Below are positions 1 through 6,630 of a stretch of 7,955 nucleotides of DNA, in pieces. The translations under genes were made by a program, and so were the position numbers. The notes beneath the pieces are model-generated. The model saw nothing but the letters and a program-made list of their open reading frames with translations. It made no database searches and was not told the DNA's origin. The stretch comes from Deltaproteobacteria bacterium (GTDB lineage: Bacteria; Myxococcota_A; UBA9160; SZUA-336). Every line of letters starts with the position of its first letter. Position 1 is the stretch's first letter. The stretch spans positions 1 through 7,955 of the forward strand of contig JAUXJB010000068.1 of the NCBI GenBank assembly GCA_030624945.1. Reading direction: 5' to 3'.

Positions 1-1104
1 AAAACGGCGCGTCTGGTGGATGCCCGGTAGCGTCGACTTGTCCGGGTCCGCCGAGCGCTTCGCCGGGTAGCTCCAGCCGCCGTCCGCGTTTCGCAGTGCA
101 GCCAGCTTGTAGACGCCACCCAGAGCCGGCTCGTCGTGCGCGGTGGCCAGGCGTGTGCCGACTCCCCAGATCCCGATGCGCGCGCCGCGCCGCTTGAGCT
201 CCGCGATCGCGTATTCGTCGAGATCGTTGCTGGCGACGATCTTGGCGTCGGTGAATCCACTCGCGTCCAGGAGCTCTCGCGCGGCGATGCTCAGCTCGGC
301 GAGATCACCGGAGTCGAGGCGCACGCCCGACAGGTCGTAGCCCTTCTCCCGCAAATGGTGGCCGGCCTCCACGGCCAGTCGCACCCCCGCGAGGGTGTCG
401 TAGGTGTCGACGAGGAACACGGAGTTGTTCGGCATGGCCTCCGCCCAGGCCCGGAAGGCCTGCCGCTCGCTGTCGAACGCCATGACCCAGCTGTGCGCGT
501 GTGTCCCCCGAACGGGGATGCCGAAGCGCCGCCCTGCGAGTACGTTCGAGGTGGCGGCGCATCCGCCGAGGTAGGCAGCGCGACTGGCCGAGAGGCCCCC
601 GTTGGGTCCCTGCGCGCGGCGCAGACCGAACTCGAGCACCGGATCCGCTCCCGCCGCGAGGCACACGCGCGCCGCCTTGGTCGCGATCAGCGTCTGGAAG
701 TTCACGGCGTTGAGCAGCGCCGTCTCGATCAGCTGACACTGCACGATGGGACCCCGGATGCGGAGCAGGGGCTCGCCGGCGAATACCGCTGTTCCCTCGG
801 GAACGGCGTCGAGGTCGCAACCGAGGCGCATCTCGCGCAAGGCCACGAGGAAGTCGCGATCGAGGAGAGGGCTCGCATCGTCCCCCGAAAGCCCGGCCAG
901 ATAGCGAACGTCCGCCTCATCGAAGTGGAACTCCTGCAGGAACTCGACGACCGCTGCCAGACCCGCGGCGATCGCGAAGGCTCCCCCAAAGGGATTCCTG
1001 CGGAAGTAGAGGTGGAACACCGCCTCGCGCTCGGCCAGACCGCTCTTCCAATAGGCATTGGCCATGGTGATCTGATAGAGGTCGGTGAGCAGGGACTCGG
1101 CCAT
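1..1104 (-). CDS. pncB: Nicotinate phosphoribosyltransferase, 3' end cut by the window edge
   Basis: It converts nicotinate, PRPP and ATP to nicotinate mononucleotide in the cytosolic NAD salvage (Preiss-Handler) pathway. The frame stays open from the ATG at 1104 to base 1, giving 368 residues. Family landmarks are in order: [10 protein letters not shown] (6-14), [11 protein letters not shown] (136-146), [14 protein letters not shown] (158-170), [11 protein letters not shown] (200-210, holding the histidine region that is phosphorylated in this family), LVDTYDT (231-237), RLDSGDL (262-268), SNDLDEY (292-298) and GIWGVGTRL (311-319). Family members usually have about 430-490 residues, so the C-terminus lies outside the window. 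A GTG two codons upstream (1110) is an alternative start; a TAG at 1117-1119 closes the frame above it. No clear Shine-Dalgarno site is seen. The gene lies 77 bases below the SPFH gene on the same strand and may be the last gene of that transcript. I see no functional link to the genes above it. Confidence 0.95.
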   Translation of the reverse strand, partial: MAESLLTDLYQITMANAYWKSGLAEREAVFHLYFRRNPFGGAFAIAAGLAAVVEFLQEFHFDEADVRYLAGLSGDDASPLLDRDFLVALREMRLGCDLDAVPEGTAVFAGEPLLRIRGPIVQCQLIETALLNAVNFQTLIATKAARVCLAAGADPVLEFGLRRAQGPNGGLSASRAAYLGGCAATSNVLAGRRFGIPVRGTHAHSWVMAFDSERQAFRAWAEAMPNNSVFLVDTYDTLAGVRLAVEAGHHLREKGYDLSGVRLDSGDLAELSIAARELLDASGFTDAKIVASNDLDEYAIAELKRRGARIGIWGVGTRLATAHDEPALGGVYKLAALRNADGGWSYPAKRSADPDKSTLPGIHQTRRF

Positions 1105-1181
1105 CTCCACGTGCAGCTATTCTCGCGAGTCCCGCGGCCCGAGTCCAAGCGCCGGGGCCTGTCGGCGTATTGATGCGCCCG

Positions 1182-2312
1182 CTAGCCCGCCGGTTGCTCG
1201 AGCGTGTGCCCGCAGCTGGGGCAGAAGCGCATCCCCTGACCCACCTCGCCCTCGCAGCTCGGACAGGCCCGGGAGGACTGTCGGTTGCCGCACTGGGGGC
1301 AGAAGTTGGCGTTCGAGGGCATGCTCGCGCGGCAGCTCGAGCAGGCGGTCGCGCCCGCTGCAGCGGTGCCGCAAGAGGGACAGAAGCCGGCTCCGCCCGG
1401 AAGGTTGTGCGAGCAACGCGAGCAGGTTTCGCCCCCCGACGTCGAGCCGGACATCGCCTGGGAGACGATGCTCGCGACGCCGCCGCCGAGTCCGATCCCG
1501 GCCCCCAGGCCCACTCCCGCACCCATGAAGCCGGCTCCGCCTTCGCCCCCCGCCCCCGAGTCGCCCGCCTTCTCGAGGGCCTGGCCGGCCTGGTAGCGCA
1601 GGTAGTTGTCCATGTTGCCGATGGCGGCCATCCCGCCGCGCTTGTCGATCATCTCCTGAACGTGATCGGGTGGCGAGATGGACAGGATCTTGAAGTCGCT
1701 GACGGTGACGCCGTACTTCTCGAGGTCCGAGATCAGATGAGCCCGGATGCCGGAGCTGAGCTCGTTGTAGTACTGCGCCAGGTCCAGGACCGTGCGCAGA
1801 TGCTCCCCGAGAAAATCGGCCACGTGCGTGACGATGAAGCTCCGGAAGAACGAGGCGACCGCATCGGATTGCAGGGCGCCGACCGTGCCGGAGAGCGTGT
1901 TGAGGAAGACCTGCGGGTTCGCGATGCGGAACGAGAACATCCCGAAGGAGCGCAGGCGAACCATCTGGAGCTCTTCGTCGCGAAACAGGATGGGCTCGGT
2001 CGTGCCCCATTTCTGGTTCGCAAAGGTCCTCAGGTTGACGAAGTAGACCTCGCCCCGGAATGGGCTCTTGAAGCCGGTCGGAAGCGAGAGCGCCTTGGTC
2101 AGGATCGGGACGTTCAGCGTCGAGAGCGTGTGGCGTCCGGGTCCGAAGGTGTCGAGTGCGCGACCGTCCCGGAAGAAGACGGCGGCCTGGCTCTCGCGCA
2201 CGATGAGCTGCGCCCCCATCTTGATCTCGCCCGATCCGTCCGCGGGATAGCGCGAGACGATGGTGTCGCCGGTGGTGTCCAGGCTCTCGATGACGTCGAT
2301 GAACTGCGACAT
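1182..2312 (-). CDS. SPFH/band-7 domain protein with three C-terminal zinc ribbons (YdjI/virion-core-like)
   Basis: 376 residues. Residues about 10-225 match the SPFH subfamily of Bacillus subtilis YdjI (often annotated 'virion core protein'), including [17 protein letters not shown] (31-47), a GPGRHTL turn (58-64), [17 protein letters not shown] (88-104) and the terminal [17 protein letters not shown] segment (212-228). A glycine-rich stretch (about 251-280) follows, then three CxxC...CxxC zinc ribbons with cysteines at 297/300/311/314, 324/327/338/341 and 350/353/364/367. There is no signal peptide; the Gly/Ala stretch is the only hydrophobic candidate for membrane contact. SPFH proteins of this type form membrane-associated scaffolds, and YdjI takes part in PspA-linked envelope stress responses. 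The start follows the stop of the upstream gene by four bases, with GGGGGAG seven bases before the ATG, so the two are probably translationally coupled. The domain call is firm; the role is inferred from the family. Confidence 0.9.
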   Translation of the reverse strand: MSQFIDVIESLDTTGDTIVSRYPADGSGEIKMGAQLIVRESQAAVFFRDGRALDTFGPGRHTLSTLNVPILTKALSLPTGFKSPFRGEVYFVNLRTFANQKWGTTEPILFRDEELQMVRLRSFGMFSFRIANPQVFLNTLSGTVGALQSDAVASFFRSFIVTHVADFLGEHLRTVLDLAQYYNELSSGIRAHLISDLEKYGVTVSDFKILSISPPDHVQEMIDKRGGMAAIGNMDNYLRYQAGQALEKAGDSGAGGEGGAGFMGAGVGLGAGIGLGGGVASIVSQAMSGSTSGGETCSRCSHNLPGGAGFCPSCGTAAAGATACSSCRASMPSNANFCPQCGNRQSSRACPSCEGEVGQGMRFCPSCGHTLEQPAG

Positions 2313-2316
2313 ACCG

Positions 2317-2805
2317 CTACTCCCCCGTCAGTCCCAGGATCGCGGCGCGGCGATCCTCGAGCCGCCGCTGCAGCTCGACGACCTCGCGCCGGAGCGCGTC
2401 GGGCTCGACGTCGCCCTCTTCGACACGCGCGAACAGCGCTTCGATGTCCTCGACCAGCTCGAGGTCGTAGCAGTAGACCTCCTGCAGGACCTCCTCGCTG
2501 TCCCACTTGATCTCCTGGAAGAACCCGGAGTAACCCTGGTCTGCGTACCGGAGCGCATTGCGCAGCTTCTCGACCTGGTTCGTGACCTCCTGATAGGTGT
2601 CCATCTGCTCGAGGGGCGCCCGCTTGGTTGCCTCCGCGAGCTCCGAACCGAGCCGATCGAGGCGGGAGACGCCGAAGTCGCGGACCAGGCGATCGGCCTC
2701 CCGCCGGTTCTCCTTGTCGAGGTAGCCGCGGAAGCCGGGCACGTACTGGATCAGCCTCTCGAGGACGTTTCTCTGTCCCCGAATCACACGATTGAGATCT
2801 GCCAA
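2317..2805 (-). CDS. Helical, charged hypothetical protein (162 aa, TTG start) in the SPFH/zinc-ribbon cluster
   Basis: I do not recognise a named family. The protein is mostly charged and helix-forming. It has a conserved-looking N-terminal motif YVPGFRGYLDKENRREADRL (21-40), a second motif DQGYSGFFQEIKW (89-101), and a coiled-coil-like C-terminus (about 112-155). It has one cysteine (112), no signal peptide and no transmembrane segment. The frame stays open upstream to 2922, which would give 201 residues and overlap the zinc-ribbon gene, but those 39 extra residues are low-complexity and unlike a protein start. The TTG at 2805 has GGAGG eight bases upstream and gives a natural MADLNRVIRG start. 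It lies between the zinc-ribbon gene and the SPFH gene, four bases from the latter, so a shared function is likely. A PspA-like coiled-coil partner is possible, but I see no PspA signature. Confidence 0.8.
   Translation of the reverse strand: MADLNRVIRGQRNVLERLIQYVPGFRGYLDKENRREADRLVRDFGVSRLDRLGSELAEATKRAPLEQMDTYQEVTNQVEKLRNALRYADQGYSGFFQEIKWDSEEVLQEVYCYDLELVEDIEALFARVEEGDVEPDALRREVVELQRRLEDRRAAILGLTGE
2320..2326 (-). promoter_or_regulatory. Ribosome binding site of the SPFH gene
   Basis: On the minus strand GGGGGAG directly precedes the TAG stop of the upstream helical-protein gene and lies seven bases before the ATG at 2312. Ribosomes finishing the upstream gene stop over this site, which supports coupled translation and fixes the SPFH start. 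Confidence 0.7.
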
Positions 2806-2813
2806 TGGCTCGC

Positions 2814-2818
2814 CCTCC
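2814..2818 (-). promoter_or_regulatory. Ribosome binding site that supports a TTG start for the helical-protein gene
   Basis: GGAGG on the minus strand, eight bases before TTG at 2805. No such site precedes the longest open start at 2922. This is the main reason to shorten the gene by 39 codons. Confidence 0.6.
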
Positions 2819-2893
2819 GTCGGCCAAGCGCGCCAGCAGCGCCAGCCGCCGAGGGCTGCTTCGGCGCACCGTCTCTCCAGCTTGAGATGGGAG

Positions 2894-4513
2894 TCAGTCG
2901 AGGTTGAAGCTCTTGGTGACACGCTCTACGGGCGCGTCGGAGTCGATCCGCAAGCGCGGGAAGCCGCGCACGCTCGAACCCAGTAGCCTCGCGCCCGGCT
3001 CCCACTGCTGGCCCGGCAGGACCGAGAAGAGCAGGGGGATGGCGGCCAGGAAGGGCTCCCCTGGCAGCAGCTCCGCCTGTGCGATGTAGCGCTGGAACGT
3101 GCGGCCGTTGAGCCGACGCGTGCTCTGGTCGTCGTGCAGCGCGAGCAGGGCGAAGGGAGCGAGCTTCCAGGCCTCGGCGCTCGAGAGCTCCACCCCGAGC
3201 ATGCTCGTGCGCTCCTCCGGGAGCGGTCGGTCGCTCGTCAGTCTCGGCTGTCGCCAGTTCACCCAGCCCGTCAGCTGCGCGAACACGTCGTCGAGTCCGG
3301 GCGTGCCAAAGATCTCCCGTGCGGGCAGGAAGAAAGTGCTCTCGGGCGGATCCGTCTCGCGGAACTGCTCGGCCAGCGGCTGCGGCGACACCGTGCCCAG
3401 CCAGTCCCAGATGTTGACATAGAGCTCCCCTGCCGCTCGGATGCGGAAGGGAAAGGCCCAGAACGGCAAGTAGATCATCTGCTGCGAGCGATCCGGTGTC
3501 GGTGCGACCCCGACCCTGTACGCCAACGGCCGCAGACCCTCGACCGTCGCTGCCACGCCCAGCGCGCAGGTAGGGCAGAAGACCACGTGCTCGCGCGGTG
3601 GCAGCGCGAGCTCCCAGCCGCAGTTCGGGCACTGCGACGCCACGGCGCGGATGTCCGGGGGGACGAGCACTTCCGAGATCGGCCGGCCCGATAGCTCCCG
3701 AAAGAGGGTCTCTTCCCCGGGCGCGAGCGTACCCGCGATCCCCTCGAACTGGCGGTCGATCAGATAGTGCTCGCTCCGGGAATGGCGGCGCACGTGCGCG
3801 TAAGTCATGTGCTTGTACACGGTGAGCCTGCGCTCGCGACTCACGTGGTGAATGCGGCTGATGATCTGGGTGTCGGGGCGGAGTCGCAGCACCGAGCGGT
3901 CGATCCGGCTCTCGAAGTCCGACGGGCTGCCGCGTTCGAGAAAGCGACCCTGCGAGACCTCGATGTGGTCGCGGTCGAGCAGCCGCAGTCGCAGGCCGCG
4001 AATCTTGAGACCGCGGTCCCGCAGGTTGAAACGCTGATGGTCGTACAGTCGCGTGAGATCCTCGACGACGAACGCTTGCAGGAACGATTCCTTGCGACCG
4101 CGCCGGCGACCGAGGATGCCCTGGAATACGGTGCGCTGGCGGACCTCGTAGGGCGCGAAGAAGTCCACGGACTCGGCGAGCGAGAGCGCTTCGCGCAGCT
4201 CGATCTCCAGAGTTCTGACCTGTGCTTCGATGATCCCCGTGGCCTCGAGGTCCATGGGGCTGTAGCCGCCGAGGCTGGAGCGCAGATTCCTGCACTCTCC
4301 CTTGATGACGAGCTCGACCGGGTCGAGGTCGTTCCCCGACGTGACGACGAAGACCTCCGTGTCGAGGTCGCGCTTCGACAGCTGCAGGGACTCGCAGTAG
4401 TCGCAGTGGAAGGAGTGATCCCAGATGCCCGCCCGGAACGGGCCGCCGCACTCCGTGCACGATCCCTCGACGACGAGCTGGGCGCCGGCTTCCGCGTCCG
4501 TCTGCTTTGGCAT
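2894..4513 (-). CDS. Protein with two zinc ribbons, hypothetical (539 aa), first gene of the SPFH cluster
   Basis: Two four-cysteine zinc ribbons are visible: CTECGG...FHCDYCES at the N-terminus (cysteines 19, 22, 37, 40) and CPNCGW...FCPTCAL in the middle (295, 298, 313, 316). Between them is a long, charged, probably beta-rich region of about 250 residues. After the second ribbon comes an IYLPFWAFPFRIRA segment (about 347-360), an aromatic motif I associate with TFIIB-type zinc-ribbon proteins found beside SPFH genes. The rest is mixed, with a moderately hydrophobic patch near FLAAIPLLFSVLPG but no convincing membrane helix. In arrangement it resembles the zinc-ribbon protein YdjG that accompanies YdjI in Bacillus, though it is much longer and I do not claim orthology. 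An in-frame TTG at 4540 would add nine residues; ATG at 4513 is preferred on codon type, as neither start has a good Shine-Dalgarno site. Function unknown; a structural or scaffold role is inferred. Confidence 0.8.
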   Translation of the reverse strand: MPKQTDAEAGAQLVVEGSCTECGGPFRAGIWDHSFHCDYCESLQLSKRDLDTEVFVVTSGNDLDPVELVIKGECRNLRSSLGGYSPMDLEATGIIEAQVRTLEIELREALSLAESVDFFAPYEVRQRTVFQGILGRRRGRKESFLQAFVVEDLTRLYDHQRFNLRDRGLKIRGLRLRLLDRDHIEVSQGRFLERGSPSDFESRIDRSVLRLRPDTQIISRIHHVSRERRLTVYKHMTYAHVRRHSRSEHYLIDRQFEGIAGTLAPGEETLFRELSGRPISEVLVPPDIRAVASQCPNCGWELALPPREHVVFCPTCALGVAATVEGLRPLAYRVGVAPTPDRSQQMIYLPFWAFPFRIRAAGELYVNIWDWLGTVSPQPLAEQFRETDPPESTFFLPAREIFGTPGLDDVFAQLTGWVNWRQPRLTSDRPLPEERTSMLGVELSSAEAWKLAPFALLALHDDQSTRRLNGRTFQRYIAQAELLPGEPFLAAIPLLFSVLPGQQWEPGARLLGSSVRGFPRLRIDSDAPVERVTKSFNLD

Positions 4514-4558
4514 CGGGGAAAGATCGGCGGGACGAGGCAAGGGCCTGAGCGGCGCGGC

Positions 4559-4569
4559 GGGTCTGACCC
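4559..4569. repeat. Short perfect palindrome between the LLM and zinc-ribbon genes
   Basis: GGGTC-T-GACCC, an 11-base perfect inverted repeat in the 63-base gap between the oxidoreductase stop and the zinc-ribbon start. It has the shape of a small operator, or could form a weak three-base-pair hairpin with a five-base loop. No T-tract follows, so a terminator is unlikely. Repeats this short arise by chance in GC-rich DNA. Confidence 0.25.
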
Positions 4570-4576
4570 CAGGAGT

Positions 4577-5491
4577 TCAGGCGGAGGCGAGCTCCCGCAG
4601 CAACGCGCGGGTGCGCGCGATCGAGGCCCGGCGGTCGTCGCCTGTCGGGACCGTGACGACCCACACATCGGTCGCCCCGGCCTCGTAGAAGCCCTCGAGC
4701 TCTCGGGCCACGCTGTCCTCGTCGCCCACGACGGCTGCCTCCGCCGGGCCAGCGATCCCGCCGATTCCCAGGATCCGCTGGTAGTTGGGGAGCCGTCCGT
4801 AATGGGCGAACTGCTTTCCGGCCGCCTCGCGGCCGGCCGCCGGGTCGTCGCAGACGCCGACGAGAAGACCCACGACGACGCGGGGATCCGGGCGGCCCGC
4901 GCCGGTAGCCGCCTTCCGGATGCGCGGAACCACGTGCGTCTCGAGCGCGCGCCGGTTCGTCATCCAGGTGATGGTCCCGTCCGCGAGCTCGCCTGTAACC
5001 CGCAGCATCACCGGTCCGAGCGCTGCCACGAGGATGGGGACCGGAGTCTCCGGTGCACTTCCCGCCGGTGCCTGGAAGCGGTAGAACTCGCCCACGTGCT
5101 CCACGGACTCGCCGCGCAGCAGCGGGCCGAGGATCTGCAGATACTCGCGCATGTGGGCGGCCGGCCGCTCGTACGAGAGCCCGTAGCTCTCGATCACCAT
5201 CTGGTGGGACACGCCCAGTCCCAGGGTGAAGCGACCGGGTCCCAGCGCGGCCGCCGTCGCGAACGTGCGTTGGGCCATCAGCGCCGGGTGGCACGGGTAG
5301 GTCTGAACGATCGACGTACCGAGCTCGATCTGCGTGGCCGAGCTGGCGTGTCCCGCCACCGAGATCACGGTGAGCGGGTCGGCACCGATCGCTCCCGCGA
5401 ACCAGATGCTCGTGAACCGCTCGTCCTCCGCCTGGGCGATCTGGCCGGGGAGCCGCTCGTAGTTGCTGCCTCCCGAGATCCCGATGCGCAT
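4577..5491 (-). CDS. LLM-class F420-dependent oxidoreductase (MSMEG_4879-like family)
   Basis: 304 residues of the luciferase-like TIM-barrel fold. The N-terminus MRIGISGG is typical of F420-dependent members. Other family features are IELGTSIVQTYPCHP (55-69), the GPGRFTLGLGVSHQ segment (84-97), LSYERPAAHMREYLQIL (105-121), VPILVAALGPVMLRVTGELADGTITWM (151-177) and a C-terminal IVGDEDSV-type element seen here as VVGDEDSV. The whole pattern fits the MSMEG_4879 family (TIGR03564), whose substrates are mostly unknown. Cofactor F420 is inferred from the family, not shown by a unique residue. The frame is open to 5545, but the upstream residues are not family-like. ATG at 5491 has GGGAG 11 bases ahead (5503-5507), a little far. 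It is divergent from a related gene starting at 5647 and may be co-transcribed with the zinc-ribbon/SPFH genes below. Confidence 0.93.
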   Translation of the reverse strand: MRIGISGGSNYERLPGQIAQAEDERFTSIWFAGAIGADPLTVISVAGHASSATQIELGTSIVQTYPCHPALMAQRTFATAAALGPGRFTLGLGVSHQMVIESYGLSYERPAAHMREYLQILGPLLRGESVEHVGEFYRFQAPAGSAPETPVPILVAALGPVMLRVTGELADGTITWMTNRRALETHVVPRIRKAATGAGRPDPRVVVGLLVGVCDDPAAGREAAGKQFAHYGRLPNYQRILGIGGIAGPAEAAVVGDEDSVARELEGFYEAGATDVWVVTVPTGDDRRASIARTRALLRELASA

Positions 5492-5534
5492 GACTCGAAA
5501 CGCTCCCTTCCGCGCCGGTGGCCCGCGAGAGCCT

Positions 5535-5563
5535 ATCAGATCCACTGGGGCGAATAGTGTCAG
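5535..5563 (-). promoter_or_regulatory. Possible sigma70-type promoter for the leftward LLM gene
   Basis: Read on the minus strand: CTGACA (5563-5558, five of six matches to TTGACA), a 17-base spacer, and TCTGAT (5540-5535, four of six to TATAAT), about 44 bases before the ATG at 5491. The region is the 155-base divergent gap between two LLM genes. The -10 box is weak, so this is tentative. Confidence 0.3.
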
Positions 5564-5585
5564 CCGCGGTCCCCCCGAGCACGTT

Positions 5586-5603
5586 CCCGATGATAGAGTC
5601 GGG
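5586..5603. repeat. Inverted repeat in the divergent LLM intergenic region, possible operator
   Basis: CCCGA and TCGGG arms separated by eight bases (TGATAGAG), 43 bases before the ATG of the rightward LLM gene. A spaced dyad in a divergent promoter region could bind a dimeric regulator controlling one or both oxidoreductases. No regulator gene lies beside it, and five-base arms are short. Confidence 0.25.
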
Positions 5604-5646
5604 CACGCGTCGGCGAGGTCGCGTCCGGCGCGAGAGGAGCGAAGCG

Positions 5647-6594
5647 ATGGAGCATCTGACGATCGGAGTGCACATAGCGGCGGCGGGTACCGTCGAGCTG
5701 GTGGACCGCATCGTCGAGGCCGAGCAGGTGGGCGTGGAGGTCGCCTGGCTCACGGTGGGGGGGCTCGCCCCGGACCCGTTCGCCGTGTTCGCCGCTGCGG
5801 CGGGGCGCACAGGGCGGATAGAGTTCGGGACCTCGATCGTGCCGACCTTCCCGCGCCATCCCCTGACCATGGCGCAGGGGGCGATGTCCGTGGATCAGCT
5901 CGCGCCGGGACGGCTTCGGCTCGGCGTCGGTCCCAGCCACAAGCCCTTCGTGGAGCCGACCTGGGGCATTCCCTTCGAGAGGCCGCAGGCCCATCTCCGC
6001 GAGTACCTCACCATCCTGAAGGCGGTGCTCAACGAGGGCAGTGTCTCGTTCCACGGCGAGCTCTTGCACGCCGAGGCGCGCATCGCGGGGCCCACCCAGG
6101 TGCGCGTGATGGCCTCGGCGCTGCGCAAGAAGGGGTTCCACCTGTGCGGCGAGCTGGCCGAGGGCGCCATCTCCTGGATGTGCCCGCTGCCCTACATTCG
6201 CGACGTCGCCGCGCCAGCCCTGCAGGCCGGCGCCGACGCTGCCGGGCGTCCGAAACCGAAGATGATCGTGCACACGCCGGTCGTCGTGTGCGAGGACGCC
6301 GAGGCGATCCACGCGGCAGCGCGCAGTCAGTTCGGTTTCTACCAGCGCATGCCGTACTACTCGAACATGCTGCAGGACGCCGGCTATCCCGAGGCGGCGG
6401 ACCAGGAGTTCACGGACCGCATGGCGGATGCGCTGATCCTCTCGGGCTCCGAGAAAGAGGTGGCAGACAAGATTCGCGCGCTGCCCCGGTTCGGCGCCGA
6501 CGAGATGCTGGCCGCGATCGTGATGCTGCCCGACGACCCCGCTCCGGCGGCGCGTCGCACGCTCGGCCTGCTGGGCGAGCTCGCCCAGGAGTAG
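5647..6594 (+). CDS. LLM-class flavin/F420-dependent oxidoreductase, diverged paralogue of the leftward gene
   Basis: 315 residues, luciferase-like TIM barrel. It aligns by eye throughout with the divergent neighbour: GRIEFGTSIVPTFPRHP (56-72) against QIELGTSIVQTYPCHP, PGRLRLGVGPSHK (87-99) against PGRFTLGLGVSHQ, PFERPQAHLREYLTILKAVL (109-128), and CGELAEGAISWMCPLPYI (167-184) against TGELADGTITWM. Both also share the aromatic 'YQRMPYY'/'YGRLPNY' element in the C-terminal half. It most likely reduces or oxidises an organic substrate with F420 or FMN; the substrate cannot be read from sequence. The frame is open to 5518, but ATG 5647 has AGAGGAG seven bases upstream and gives the family-like start EHLTIGVHI. 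It stands alone on this strand and converges on the third LLM gene. Confidence 0.93.
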   Translation: MEHLTIGVHIAAAGTVELVDRIVEAEQVGVEVAWLTVGGLAPDPFAVFAAAAGRTGRIEFGTSIVPTFPRHPLTMAQGAMSVDQLAPGRLRLGVGPSHKPFVEPTWGIPFERPQAHLREYLTILKAVLNEGSVSFHGELLHAEARIAGPTQVRVMASALRKKGFHLCGELAEGAISWMCPLPYIRDVAAPALQAGADAAGRPKPKMIVHTPVVVCEDAEAIHAAARSQFGFYQRMPYYSNMLQDAGYPEAADQEFTDRMADALILSGSEKEVADKIRALPRFGADEMLAAIVMLPDDPAPAARRTLGLLGELAQE

Positions 6595-6596
6595 CG

Positions 6597-6613
6597 GGCT
6601 AGGAGTCCTAGCC
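6597..6613. terminator. Perfect palindrome between convergent stop codons, probable bidirectional terminator hairpin
   Basis: GGCTAGGA-G-TCCTAGCC can fold into a seven-base-pair stem with a three-base AGT loop. It begins two bases after the TAG of the rightward LLM gene (6592-6594) and ends ten bases from the stop of the leftward one (6624-6626). The position suits termination from both sides. There is no T-tract on either strand, so it is not a textbook intrinsic terminator and may instead protect mRNA 3' ends. Confidence 0.5.
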
Positions 6614-6614
6614 G

Positions 6615-6630
6615 CCTATTGGCCTATTGG
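6615..6630. repeat. Tandem 8-base direct repeat over the LLM stop codon
   Basis: CCTATTGG occurs twice head to tail (6615-6622, 6623-6630). The second copy contains the stop codon of the leftward LLM gene, read TAG on the minus strand. The AT content stands out from the surroundings. It probably arose by slippage duplication beside the palindrome at 6597-6613. Confidence 0.6.

Noticed and set aside
136..1173. Plus-strand open frame of 345 codons
   Set aside because: It is antisense to the nicotinate phosphoribosyltransferase, whose conserved motifs are unmistakable. Long opposite-strand frames are expected in GC-rich genes.
1105..1181. Possible terminator between the SPFH gene and the nicotinate phosphoribosyltransferase gene
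   Set aside because: Only a four-base-pair GGCG/CGCC stem with an eight-base loop is present and no T-tract follows, so read-through is more likely.
1170..2510. Plus-strand open frame of 446 codons
   Set aside because: It is antisense to the SPFH gene and part of the helical-protein gene; composition is unlike a real protein.
2843..2858. Small hairpin (CAGCC/GGCTG) in the gap above the helical-protein gene
   Set aside because: Five base pairs with a six-base loop in GC-rich DNA, no T-tract, and no sign that the operon ends there.
3767..5557. Plus-strand open frame of 596 codons
   Set aside because: It lies opposite the zinc-ribbon and LLM genes with the low-complexity composition of an antisense frame; no recognisable motif or ribosome binding site.
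2784..5870. Minus-strand open frame of 1028 codons, the longest in the window
   Set aside because: It spans two well-supported genes and their gap in another frame, is extremely rich in Arg/Gly/Ala/Pro, and shows no domain pattern. It is a GC-composition artefact.
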